Positions 1 to 6,400 of a DNA stretch of 18,034 nt are shown here, piece after piece (within the stretch, counting starts at the first letter, position 1; every line of letters starts with the position of its first letter). Origin of the DNA: Myxococcales bacterium (lineage in GTDB: Bacteria > Desulfobacterota_B > Binatia > UBA1149 > SPBQ01); the NCBI GenBank assembly GCA_004525875.1, contig SPBQ01000005.1:1-18034 (forward strand), given 5' to 3'. The notes below the pieces were generated by a model, which saw nothing but the letters and a program-made list of their open reading frames with translations, made no database searches and was not told where the DNA came from. The translations under genes and the position numbers were made by a program.

Positions 1-1119
1 ATCGCCGACGGCGGCGGCACCAAGCCCGTGCTCGTCAGCGGCAGCAAGAACGGTACGCTCTACGCCCTCGACGAGGCCACCGGCGCCATCGAGTGGACGA
101 ACGAAGTCCAGCCGACGCCTGTTCCCCCGGGCTTCGCCGGCTTCGGCCTGTTCAACGGGCCGCTCTCTGTCGACAACGGGATGATCTATGCGGCGATCTA
201 CAAGCTGATCCCGAGGACGGTCTGCGCCGACGATCACACGACCGGGTGCACCACGAACGCCGACTGCAGTGTGGGCGAGTGTCTGCCGGACGTGAATCAC
301 TTGATGGCATTCGACGCCGACGACGGCTCGATCGTCTGGTCGCAGCAGATCGGTTCGACCTGGAGCGCGACGTCCGTGAGCAACGGCATCGTATTCACGG
401 GAACCGACCCGGGCGAAGCTCCGAGCGGGCTGTCTCAGCTACTGGCCCACGATGCGGCCACCGGCGCGCCGCTGGCCGCTTACGAGCTCACGAACGCGAC
501 GGTGACGAAGGCGGCTGTCGATGCCGACTCGCTCTACGTTGGGTACGGCGTGGTTTCCAGTCCCGGTGGCGTGCAGGCGTTCGAGTTGCGCTGTCCGGAA
601 CAGCCGCGCGCTGGCTGTCTGACGGGCGCCAAGGCGACGGTGCTGGTGAAGAACAAGGGCGGCGACAAGGACCTCCTCAAGTGGAAGCTCGTCAAGGGCA
701 ACGCGTTCGATCAGGCCGATCTCGGCGATCCGCTGACGAACACGGCGTACTCGCTTTGCCTGTACGACGAGACGGGCAACGTCGCCTCTCGCGAAGCGCT
801 GCTCACGGTGCCGGCCAGCGCGCTGTGGCAGGACAAGTCACCGAAGGGGTTCAAGTACAAGGATAAGGACGCAACGGCCGACGGCGTAAATGGCGGACAG
901 CTCAAGCCGGGCGACGAGGGCAAGAGCAAGGTCCAGATTAAGGCCAAGGGTGCAAACCTGCCGACGCCGCAACCGGTGTCCGCCGACAAGTACTTCGACG
1001 TCGACTCCGCGTTCACCGTGCAGCTCATCGCCGATGGCGGCGCCGACATTTGCTGGACGATCGACTTCACGTCGGCGAAGAAGAACGACGGGGAGCAGTT
1101 CAAGGCGTCGGCGCCGTAG
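1..1119 (+). CDS. PQQ-like beta-propeller protein, 5' end outside window
   Basis: The reading frame is open from base 1, so the N-terminus lies upstream; the GTG at 28 is an internal codon. The visible part has quinoprotein-type propeller blades of the form 'LYALDEATGAIEW', 'LMAFDADDGSIVW' and 'LLAHDAATG', each with the aliphatic-x-D-x-x-T/D-G pattern of PQQ-like repeats. Between the first two blades is a Cys-rich insert (CADDHTTGC, then C-x5-C), as in secreted proteins of deltaproteobacterial-type genomes. After about residue 190 the propeller gives way to a roughly 170-residue C-terminal domain with regular Trp/Cys spacing and a Lys/Asp-rich stretch 'KGFKYKDKDA'. It is probably extracytoplasmic. 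Whether it binds PQQ or acts as a dehydrogenase cannot be told, because the catalytic part is not visible. A non-enzymatic propeller of the BamB/WD type is an alternative. Confidence 0.8.
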   Translation: MADGGGTKPVLVSGSKNGTLYALDEATGAIEWTNEVQPTPVPPGFAGFGLFNGPLSVDNGMIYAAIYKLIPRTVCADDHTTGCTTNADCSVGECLPDVNHLMAFDADDGSIVWSQQIGSTWSATSVSNGIVFTGTDPGEAPSGLSQLLAHDAATGAPLAAYELTNATVTKAAVDADSLYVGYGVVSSPGGVQAFELRCPEQPRAGCLTGAKATVLVKNKGGDKDLLKWKLVKGNAFDQADLGDPLTNTAYSLCLYDETGNVASREALLTVPASALWQDKSPKGFKYKDKDATADGVNGGQLKPGDEGKSKVQIKAKGANLPTPQPVSADKYFDVDSAFTVQLIADGGADICWTIDFTSAKKNDGEQFKASAP

Positions 1120-1139
1120 CCGGGTTCACGTCACTGCGG

Positions 1140-1973
1140 ATGAATCCACGCGCATTCGTCGCGGCCCTCGCGGCCGCGACGATGCTTGCGGGATCGCCGG
1201 CCTCGTGGGCGGGCCAGCTCGAGTTCATCGAGCGGGTGGTCGGCGGTCGTGTCGAATCACGTGCCGGAACGCCCGCCGCTCCAGACAGCACGGCCGCGCT
1301 GCTGGCGCAGCAGCCGATCGTGATCGCCGTCCATGGCCTCGGTGACCGTCCCGAGAGCTTCATTCGTCTGTTCGACGAGTTGGAAGTCCCTACTCGCGTC
1401 ATCGTTCCGCGCGCGCCGGTCGTCTGGGGGGCCGGGTTCTCGTGGTTCCCGCTTCCCGGCACCGACCAGGCGTCGCACGAGGCCTTTGTTGCGGGCTTGA
1501 GAGAGTCGGCGAAGTCCCTTGCGGAGCTGGCGGCCATGCTGGCGCGCGAGCGCCCTTCGCGCCCGCCGCCCGTGATCGTGGGGTTCTCCCAGGGAGGGAT
1601 GCTGAGCTTCGCGGTGGCCGCTCTTTATCCGCAAGCGATCAGCGTGAGCATGCCGGTGGCCGGACTGCTTCCCGATGCCGTAGCGCCAAGAACGTCGCCC
1701 GATCCCGACGCGCACGAGCCATCCTCGGGCGCCGTGAAGCTGCCGCATGTGATCGCGTTTCACGGCGATGCGGACGGTCGCGTTCCCGTAGCGCGCGCGG
1801 CGCTTGCCGTCGAGCGCATGCGAGCGGCGGGCTACGACGCCCGTATCCGGCGCTATCCCGGTGTCGGTCACAGCATTCCCGCAGCCATGCGAGACGATCT
1901 CCTCGCCGCCATCGCCGCTGCGATAAGGGAAAAACCACTGGCACCCGGCAGGATTCGGGCTGGCGGCGAATGA
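1140..1973 (+). CDS. Exported alpha/beta hydrolase, phospholipase/carboxylesterase (Abhydrolase_2) family
   Basis: This 277-aa serine hydrolase resembles acyl-protein thioesterase/carboxylesterase enzymes that cleave short ester or thioester bonds. The nucleophile elbow is G148-F-S150-Q-G. D212 in 'HGDADGRVP' and H244 in 'GVGHSIP' complete the triad, and 'AVHGLGD' near residues 63-69 forms the oxyanion-side loop. The start at ATG 1140 was chosen because it gives a signal peptide: MNPR, then a hydrophobic Ala/Leu run, then an 'ASWA-GQ' cleavage-like site near residue 24. Upstream in-frame codons encode no hydrophobic leader and lie inside the preceding gene. The gene begins 20 nt after the propeller gene, so the two may be cotranscribed. 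The product is probably periplasmic or secreted. The substrate is unknown. Confidence 0.85.
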   Translation: MNPRAFVAALAAATMLAGSPASWAGQLEFIERVVGGRVESRAGTPAAPDSTAALLAQQPIVIAVHGLGDRPESFIRLFDELEVPTRVIVPRAPVVWGAGFSWFPLPGTDQASHEAFVAGLRESAKSLAELAAMLARERPSRPPPVIVGFSQGGMLSFAVAALYPQAISVSMPVAGLLPDAVAPRTSPDPDAHEPSSGAVKLPHVIAFHGDADGRVPVARAALAVERMRAAGYDARIRRYPGVGHSIPAAMRDDLLAAIAAAIREKPLAPGRIRAGGE

Positions 1974-2038
1974 CCTGCTACACTGACGCTTGGCCGGCCG
2001 CAGCGGCGTGCCACCCGGGCCGGGAGAGGGGGGAAGTC

Positions 2039-2329
2039 GTGACTGAAGAGGTGCTGCCTGATTTCTCGGGGAAGGTCGTCGTTCTGTACATGTCGAACGA
2101 CACCGATCCACAGCAAAGCGGCTCGACGATGGTGGATGGCGAGTTCGAGCTCCAGGGCGGGAAGCTCTTTTTGCACGGCACGATCCCGGAAGGCGTGACC
2201 GATAGCGACTGGGCCGCCGGCGTCGAGATGGCGGTGGCCTGGGAGCACGTCGTCGAGTACCTCGTGTTCGAATCGATGGACGAGTACTTCGAGCGCGTCC
2301 AGCGCGTCCACCGCGAGAAGCTCCACTAG
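2039..2329 (+). CDS. Hypothetical protein, 96 aa
   Basis: I do not recognise this protein. The GTG at 2039 is preceded by a strong purine-rich Shine-Dalgarno tract (GGGAGAGGGGGGAA) at the right distance, which decides the start. The same frame is open for about 600 nt further upstream, but that stretch is the shadow of the hydrolase gene. The product is small, acidic and soluble, with no signal peptide and no membrane segment. It starts with an apparent beta-rich half (VVVLYMSN, FELQGGKLFLHGTIPEG) and ends with a helical, aromatic and charged half (AWEHVVEYLVFESMDEYFERV). Two hairpin-forming sequences follow its stop codon. The coding call rests on the ribosome binding site and plausible composition only. 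Confidence 0.65.
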   Translation: MTEEVLPDFSGKVVVLYMSNDTDPQQSGSTMVDGEFELQGGKLFLHGTIPEGVTDSDWAAGVEMAVAWEHVVEYLVFESMDEYFERVQRVHREKLH

Positions 2330-2343
2330 CCGCCGGAGGCGGC
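2329..2343 (+). terminator. GC hairpin at the stop of the 96-aa gene, possible terminator
   Basis: GCCGCC and GGCGGC form a perfect 6-bp stem around a GGA loop, starting on the last base of the stop codon of the 96-aa gene. No T-run follows, so this is a hairpin of terminator-like position, not a classical intrinsic terminator. Confidence 0.35.
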
Positions 2344-2358
2344 GTCATGCAATGCTCT

Positions 2359-2383
2359 GACGAGCTCACCCGGTGAGCTCGTC
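2359..2383. repeat. Perfect 12-bp inverted repeat with 1-nt centre
   Basis: The arms GACGAGCTCACC and GGTGAGCTCGTC are exact reverse complements around a single C. The element lies alone in the 71-bp gap between the 96-aa gene and the DUF4345-like gene, ending 17 bp before the latter's ATG. It could be an operator for a dimeric regulator or an RNA hairpin that ends or attenuates transcription. No T-run follows, so a simple intrinsic terminator is less likely. Confidence 0.6.
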
Positions 2384-2400
2384 GCCGGGGACCCGACCGA

Positions 2401-2769
2401 ATGAAAATCTTTCTAGGCCTCTCGCTCCTTGTCTGGCTCCCGTACGGCGTGTTCTGCTTTCTGAATCCCGGCTTCCTGGGCGAGGCTGCGGGTGTCGGAT
2501 ACAGCTCGCCGACCGGCGCCACCGAGATCCGGGCCATGTACGGCGGCCTGCAGATCGCCATCGGGCTGCTCGCCGGCGCGGCTCTCATCCGGACCGAGCT
2601 CGTGCGCACGGCCGTCACGGCACTGCTGTTCCTGACCGCCGGGCTCGGGACCACACGCCTGCTCGGCGTGATCCTTGACGGTGGCCTGTCCGCTTACACG
2701 GGCGGCGCCCTCGGTTTTGAGCTGGTCTGCGCGACCACCGCCTTCTTCGTCCTGCGCGACGCCGCCTGA
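2401..2769 (+). CDS. Small integral membrane protein, DUF4345-like
   Basis: This 122-aa protein has four predicted transmembrane segments: roughly residues 2-22, 48-65, 71-92 and 98-118. The pattern 'ATEIRAMYGGLQIAIGLL' around residues 40-58 (acidic-x-R-x-x-YGG) is the hallmark I associate with DUF4345 proteins, whose biochemical role is unknown. The ATG at 2401 is preceded by a GGGGA tract about 9 nt away. The gene stands alone between a 25-bp inverted repeat and the promoter of the selenoprotein gene. There is no catalytic motif. The family assignment is from memory of its pattern. Confidence 0.7.
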   Translation: MKIFLGLSLLVWLPYGVFCFLNPGFLGEAAGVGYSSPTGATEIRAMYGGLQIAIGLLAGAALIRTELVRTAVTALLFLTAGLGTTRLLGVILDGGLSAYTGGALGFELVCATTAFFVLRDAA

Positions 2770-2799
2770 CCGGCGCCTCGAGCTGCTCCTCGGGGGTGG

Positions 2800-2828
2800 G
2801 TGACAAGACCTACGGCTGTTGCTAGCGT
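2800..2828 (+). promoter_or_regulatory. Probable sigma70-type promoter of the selenoprotein operon
   Basis: GTGACA (2800-2805, five of six matches to TTGACA) and TAGCGT (2823-2828, with an extended-10 TGC in front) are separated by 17 bp. The -10 ends 6 nt before the ATG at 2835, and no Shine-Dalgarno is visible. This suggests transcription starts at or next to the A of the start codon, giving a leaderless mRNA. Confidence 0.45.
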
Positions 2829-2834
2829 CCGTCG

Positions 2835-3056
2835 ATGGACATCTCGATCAAGTACTGCGTTCGTTGAAACTACCTTCCTCAGGCCACCGGTCTGGCGGCC
2901 AGGATCAAGCAGGAGCTCGGCGTCGACGCGACCCTGATCAAGGGTGACAACGGTGTCTTCGACGTCGTCGTCGGCGGCGACAAGATCTTCTCGAAACATG
3001 AGCAGGGGCGTTTCCCGACTCCGAAGGAGATCGTCGACCGGCTCAATGCCGCGTAG
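2835..3056 (+). CDS. SelW-like selenoprotein (Rdx/SelT-SelW-SelH family), UGA-encoded Sec11
   Basis: From ATG 2835 the frame reads Y7-C8-V-R-U11-N-Y-L-P-Q-A, with TGA at 2865-2867, and then continues for 62 codons to TAG 3054-3056. C-x-x-U next to Tyr, followed by YLPQA, is the redox motif of selenoprotein W and Rdx proteins. The distal half 'GDNGVFDVVVGGDKIFSKHEQGRFPTPKEI' matches the family's usual C-terminal half (GxxGxFEVxVDGxxIFSK...GRFP...EI). Homology on both sides of the TGA excludes a simple stop. These are small thioredoxin-fold proteins thought to act in thiol redox control; the partner here is unknown. A SECIS-like hairpin follows the TGA. The gene end overlaps the patatin gene by 11 nt, so translation is probably coupled. 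The product is 73 aa including Sec. It needs selA, selB, selC and selD elsewhere in the genome. Confidence 0.88.
2877..2903 (+). promoter_or_regulatory. Bacterial SECIS-like stem-loop
   Basis: Downstream of the in-frame TGA, C2877-C-T pairs with A-G-G2903, G2882-GCC pairs with GGC-C2900, and C2887-C pairs with G2894-G. There is a 2-nt CA bulge and one A.C mismatch. The apical loop is GGUCU (2889-2893), the same core as in the E. coli fdhF SECIS loop bound by SelB. The loop starts 21 nt after the TGA, within the range known for bacterial elements. The hairpin lies wholly within the coding sequence, as is usual in bacteria. Confidence 0.7.
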
Positions 3057-4101
3057 CTTGACGATCCGGGCGGGTCGGGCAGCGCGCGCGACGATCGCCG
3101 AGCACGGGTTTGATCGCGAGCTGTTCTCGACCATGGTCGGGGCGTCGGGCGGACCCAAGTGGCTGGTGCTGAGTCGGCTGGACCGCCTTCTTCACGAACG
3201 CGTGCTGTCAGGGAGGAAGTCGCCGATCGATCTCATCGGCTCGTCGATCGGCAGCTTCCGGCATGCCTGCCACGCACAGCGCGATGCACCGGCGGCGCTC
3301 GACCGTTTCGAGGATGCGTACATCGAGCAAGCCTACGGGCGAGAGCCGACGCCGGCCGAAGTGACCGCAGAGAGCCGGCGAATTCTCGCGATGATGCTCG
3401 GCGACACCGGGCGGCGCGAGATCGTCGAGAATGCGGTTCTTCGCTCGAATATCGTCGCGGTGCGCAGCCGCGCGGGCGTGCGGGCCGACCGGCGGCTACC
3501 GCTTGCGCTCGGTCTCGGTGTGGCCGCTGCGGCCAACGCCGTATCGCGCCGGGCGCTCGGGCTGTTTTTCGAACGGGCGGTGTTTGGACCGGCGCGCTCG
3601 ACGGTCTCGTTCAACGGATTCACCACGCACAGCGTGCCGCTTACGGTCGACAACCTCGCCGATGCGCTCACCGCTAGCGGGTCGATTCCGCTCGTCATGG
3701 CCGGGGTTCACGACGTCGCCGGTGCGCCCGCTGGTGTATACCGCGACGGCGGTATCATCGACTACCATTTCGATTTTCGTTTTCGCGCTCGCGACGGTCT
3801 CGTTCTGTATCCGCACTTCTTCGATCGCATCACGCCGGGCTGGTTCGACAAGGGCCTCCGCCGGCGCCGGCCAGCGCCGCAGGACCTCGATCGCGTGGTC
3901 ATGATCTCACCGGCGAACGCATTCATCGCCCGCCTGCCCGGAGGGCGCGTGCCTGACCGCGGTGACTTTCGTGACTACTCGACGGCCGAGCGCATCCGGA
4001 TCTGGCGAGGCGTCGTCGACGGCTGTCGCGAGATGGCTGACGAGCTGGGTGACCTCATCGACGGCGGACATATCGCCGACTGCATGGAGGTCTTCGAGTG
4101 A
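3046..4101 (+). CDS. Patatin-like phospholipase family protein
   Basis: This 351-aa lipid acyl hydrolase has the patatin Ser-Asp dyad. The nucleophile is S67 in G65-S-S-I-G69, the catalytic Asp is D234 in the D-G-G motif 'YRDGGIIDY', and a glycine-rich oxyanion segment 'GASGGPKW' lies at 32-39. It is expected to release fatty acids from membrane or storage lipids. No signal peptide is visible. ATG 3046 is preferred because it overlaps the end of the selenoprotein gene by 11 nt and gives a natural N-terminus. The frame can be extended to 2944, but those bases encode the selenoprotein in another frame. The last 4 nt overlap the start of the pyroglutamyl-peptidase gene. The spacing from Ser to Asp fits the family. 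The lipid substrate is not evident. Confidence 0.87.
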   Translation: MPRSLTIRAGRAARATIAEHGFDRELFSTMVGASGGPKWLVLSRLDRLLHERVLSGRKSPIDLIGSSIGSFRHACHAQRDAPAALDRFEDAYIEQAYGREPTPAEVTAESRRILAMMLGDTGRREIVENAVLRSNIVAVRSRAGVRADRRLPLALGLGVAAAANAVSRRALGLFFERAVFGPARSTVSFNGFTTHSVPLTVDNLADALTASGSIPLVMAGVHDVAGAPAGVYRDGGIIDYHFDFRFRARDGLVLYPHFFDRITPGWFDKGLRRRRPAPQDLDRVVMISPANAFIARLPGGRVPDRGDFRDYSTAERIRIWRGVVDGCREMADELGDLIDGGHIADCMEVFE

Positions 4102-4742
4102 ACGCCACGGGCCGAATTTTGATCACCGGCTTCGAGCCGTTCGACGATGTGCTCAACCCATCCCAGGTTCTCGTCGACTCGTTGCGCGAGGATCTGCCGG
4201 CGCCGTTGCGGCCGTTCGCGGCGCGCGTGGAGCTCGGAATCCTGCCTGTCGACACCGAGCGCATCGGCGAGCGGGTTGCCGACGTGCTGGCCGACCCGCC
4301 CGCGTACTGGCTGCTGACGGGCCAGGATGCCGCTCGCGGGCGCATCTGCGTGGAGACTCGTGCCGTCAACCGTCGTTCGTTCGGCGGGCCGGACAACACC
4401 GGGAGGCTCATCCGCGACGAGGCAGTCGTTGATGGTGCGCCTGATGAGCTCGTGGTTTCGATGCCGGGCGTCGCCGATGTCGTTGCTGAGCTATGCGAGA
4501 GGGGCATCGTTGCCCGGGTGTCGGACGATGCCGGAACCTATCTGTGCAATCAGGCTCTGTACCTCGCGCTGTATCTGACATCGTCGGGCGATGGCGATCG
4601 ACCGTCCGTGCACACAGGCTTCGTTCATCTGCCACTCTTGCCCGAGCAGGCACTGCGCCGATCGGATGATCTAGCATCGATGCCACTGGAGACGATGCGC
4701 GAGGCGCTCGCGCACATCATCGTCAAGCTGGCGGCGACCTGA
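4098..4742 (+). CDS. pcp: Pyroglutamyl-peptidase I (peptidase family C15)
   Basis: This cytosolic cysteine peptidase removes N-terminal pyroglutamate from peptides. Its 214 aa match the family's usual length of about 200-215. The N-terminal 'ITGFEPFDD' (residues 9-17) is the substrate-binding signature. The triad is E86 in 'GRICVET', C150 in 'SDDAGTYLCN' and H177 in 'GFVHLP', all in family order and spacing. It starts at GTG 4098, which overlaps the patatin stop in a GTGA arrangement, so it is translationally coupled to that gene and probably to the selenoprotein gene. Why a peptidase shares a transcript with a redox selenoprotein and a lipase is not clear. 'GQDAARGRI' replaces the more common GQAxGR-type stretch, a small variation. 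Confidence 0.9.
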   Translation: MNATGRILITGFEPFDDVLNPSQVLVDSLREDLPAPLRPFAARVELGILPVDTERIGERVADVLADPPAYWLLTGQDAARGRICVETRAVNRRSFGGPDNTGRLIRDEAVVDGAPDELVVSMPGVADVVAELCERGIVARVSDDAGTYLCNQALYLALYLTSSGDGDRPSVHTGFVHLPLLPEQALRRSDDLASMPLETMREALAHIIVKLAAT

Positions 4743-4826
4743 CGAGCTCGCTGCGTCGAAGTGGGCATGCTCGCCGCGGTGCGGCCGCGCTCGACACGAC
4801 GTGGGCCGCGCAACACACTCGCGGCC

Positions 4827-5660
4827 ATGAAAGATCTCGAGGGCAAGACGGCGGTCGTGATCGGCGGCGGAAGTGGCATCGGTCGCGGCATCGCGCTGGC
4901 CGCGGCGGCCGAGAGAATGGCAGTAGCGGTGGCCGACATTGATGCGGATGCAGCGCGATCGGTCGCCGCGGAGATTCGCGACGGCGGAGGCGAGGCCACC
5001 ACGCATGCGACGGACGCAACCGACCGTGCGGCGCTCGAGACGCTTGCCGACGCCGTGGTCGAACGCTTCGGCGCAGCCGACCTTCTCTCTAACAACGCGG
5101 GCGTAACGTTCGAGTGTCCGCTGGTGGAGGCATCACTCGACGATTGGCAGTGGGTGATGGAGTTCAACCTCTACACGGCCGTCAATGCGTGCACGGTATT
5201 CGCGCCGTGCATGCGTGAGCAGGGTGGGGGACATATCGTCAACAATGCGTCGTTGGCCGGGCTGGCTGTCTTCGAGGGCCTCGGCATCGGGCTCTATACG
5301 ACGTCGAAGTTCGCGCTCATCGCCTACAGCGAGATGTTGCGGACCGAGCTCGAGGACGACGATGTCGGCGTGTCGGTGTTGTGCCCGAGCATGACGCGAT
5401 CGAACCTGGCGAAGACGTCCGCGCGTAATCGGCCGCCGCGCTTCGGCGGGCCGCTTCGCGGGCCCGCCGGCGGCATGCCCGACATTCCCGCCGAGCAGAT
5501 GATGGCCCCCGAAGAGGTCGGCCGGATCGCGCTTCGCGGCGTCGCCGACAACCGGCTCTTCATCCTCACCCACCCGGAGATGCTGCCCGCGGTCGTGGGC
5601 CGTTTCAGGCAAATCGCGCGGGATTGCTTGGATCCAGGGGATTCCGCGGTCGATTCGTAA
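4827..5660 (+). CDS. Short-chain dehydrogenase/reductase (SDR)
   Basis: This 277-aa classical-type SDR interconverts alcohols and ketones. The nucleotide-binding loop is G13-G-G-S-G-I-G19. D37 and D39 at the end of beta-2 favour NAD(H) over NADP(H). NNAG is at 89-92, and the catalytic residues are N114, S142, Y157 and K161 (Y-T-T-S-K). The stretch after residue 185 is long and rich in Gly and Pro ('PPRFGGPLRGPAGG'), forming the substrate lid. ATG 4827 is chosen because it places the Rossmann fold about 12 residues in. An in-frame GTG at 4761 would add an Arg-rich stretch with no homology. No clear ribosome binding site is seen. It lies just upstream of the TetR/Rieske operon and may serve the same pathway. 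The substrate is unknown. Confidence 0.88.
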   Translation: MKDLEGKTAVVIGGGSGIGRGIALAAAAERMAVAVADIDADAARSVAAEIRDGGGEATTHATDATDRAALETLADAVVERFGAADLLSNNAGVTFECPLVEASLDDWQWVMEFNLYTAVNACTVFAPCMREQGGGHIVNNASLAGLAVFEGLGIGLYTTSKFALIAYSEMLRTELEDDDVGVSVLCPSMTRSNLAKTSARNRPPRFGGPLRGPAGGMPDIPAEQMMAPEEVGRIALRGVADNRLFILTHPEMLPAVVGRFRQIARDCLDPGDSAVDS

Positions 5661-5686
5661 CCCGATCGGGCGAGTGGGGGGATTCC

Positions 5687-5718
5687 GTTCACTCGTATGA
5701 ACCCCGTTCAGTTGAACG
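5687..5718. promoter_or_regulatory. Two GTTCA/TGAAC palindromes, likely TetR operator
   Basis: GTTCA-6 nt-TGAAC occupies 5687-5702. A second, tighter copy, CGTTCAGTTGAACG, occupies 5705-5718. Both lie between the SDR gene and the TetR gene. The second overlaps a -35-like TTGAAC (5712-5717). This is a typical place for autoregulation by the TetR protein encoded just downstream. Confidence 0.55.
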
Positions 5719-5739
5719 AGGTCCGTCGTGTAGTAGGCT
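5712..5739 (+). promoter_or_regulatory. Possible promoter of the TetR/Rieske operon
   Basis: TTGAAC (5712-5717) and TAGGCT (5734-5739) are 16 bp apart, as a weak sigma70-type -35/-10 pair. The palindromic operator overlaps the -35, so repressor binding would block polymerase. The call depends on this arrangement, and the individual boxes are poor matches. Confidence 0.35.
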
Positions 5740-5764
5740 GTGGCGGCACTATAGAAGGATGAGT

Positions 5765-6394
5765 ATGCCGCGATCAGAGGCCCACGACAGGCCCGAGACG
5801 AAACGCGGCGACCGTGAAGGCCGCCGCCGCGATATTCTGCGTGCGGCCGCCGATATCCTCGAGACCAGCGGCTACGCCGAGATGAACATGCGAGCGATCG
5901 CATCGCGCGCGGGCGTCAGCGCAGGAACCCCGTATTCCTACTTCGTAAGCAAGGAGGAGATCTTCGCGACCTTGCTCGGCCGGCGTTTCGACGAGCTCAC
6001 GGCTCGTTTCGATGAGGCCGCCGGCCGATGCGCCACGCTCTCGGAGTTGATGGGAGTCGTCATCCCGCTCGTCACTGACATGCAGCGCGGGCTCGGCCAG
6101 CATGCGACGACCTGGGAACGCGCCGCCGGCGCCTCGAGTCCGGTGGCCGTCGGGCTGGGTGAAGCGGTGGCGCACACGATGGCCGCGCTCGAGCGCGCGG
6201 TCCGTTCGACGGCTGCGCGGCAGGGGCTGATCGTGGACGCGGCGCCCGCAACGCGCGCGCTTGTGTGGTCGATCGTCCTCGGTATCGCGAACGTCAGTGT
6301 CGCCGGTCTCGAGCGGTTACTGGACTACCAGCCGCACGATCTCATCGAGCTAGCGGCCCGCATGATCGGCAAGGGTTTGATCGAAGGTTCCTGA
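5765..6394 (+). CDS. TetR/AcrR-family transcriptional regulator
   Basis: This 209-aa regulator has the TetR N-terminal DNA-binding domain: 'RRDILRAAADILETSGYAEMNMRAIASRAGVS...' with the helix-turn-helix at about residues 42-62 ('GVSAGTPYSYFVSKEEIF'). The C-terminal ligand-binding half is helical and lacks strong signatures. Two ATGs lie close together. The AGAAGG ribosome binding site is 6 nt from ATG 5765 but touches ATG 5759, so 5765 is the better start. The gene is first in a tight operon; the Rieske oxygenase gene starts 6 nt after its stop. Palindromes upstream suggest autoregulation with an effector derived from the oxygenase substrate. The effector cannot be read from the sequence. Confidence 0.9.
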   Translation: MPRSEAHDRPETKRGDREGRRRDILRAAADILETSGYAEMNMRAIASRAGVSAGTPYSYFVSKEEIFATLLGRRFDELTARFDEAAGRCATLSELMGVVIPLVTDMQRGLGQHATTWERAAGASSPVAVGLGEAVAHTMAALERAVRSTAARQGLIVDAAPATRALVWSIVLGIANVSVAGLERLLDYQPHDLIELAARMIGKGLIEGS

Positions 6395-6400
6395 GCGCTT

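Noticed and set aside
1442..2038. Upstream extension of the 96-aa protein
   Set aside because: The bases encode the alpha/beta hydrolase in another frame, and a strong ribosome binding site points to GTG 2039.
1257..2654. 465-codon open frame on the minus strand
   Set aside because: It runs antisense to three plus-strand genes with clear starts, is extremely Arg/Pro/Ser-rich and has no recognisable motif. Long antisense frames are expected in such GC-rich DNA.
2865..2867. TGA in the SelW-like gene as a nonsense mutation or pseudogene
   Set aside because: It sits exactly at the Sec position of a CxxU motif, the frame stays family-like for 62 more codons, and a SECIS-like hairpin follows.
2944..3045. 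Upstream extension of the patatin gene
   Set aside because: This stretch encodes the selenoprotein in another frame. The ATG at 3046 gives a natural N-terminus with overlap coupling.
4743..4826. Gap before the SDR gene searched for promoter or operator
   Set aside because: No convincing -35/-10 pair, inverted repeat or ribosome binding site was found.
5624..5764. Longer N-terminus for the first TetR
   Set aside because: The extension covers the SDR end, the operator and the promoter. AGAAGG is correctly spaced only for ATG 5765.
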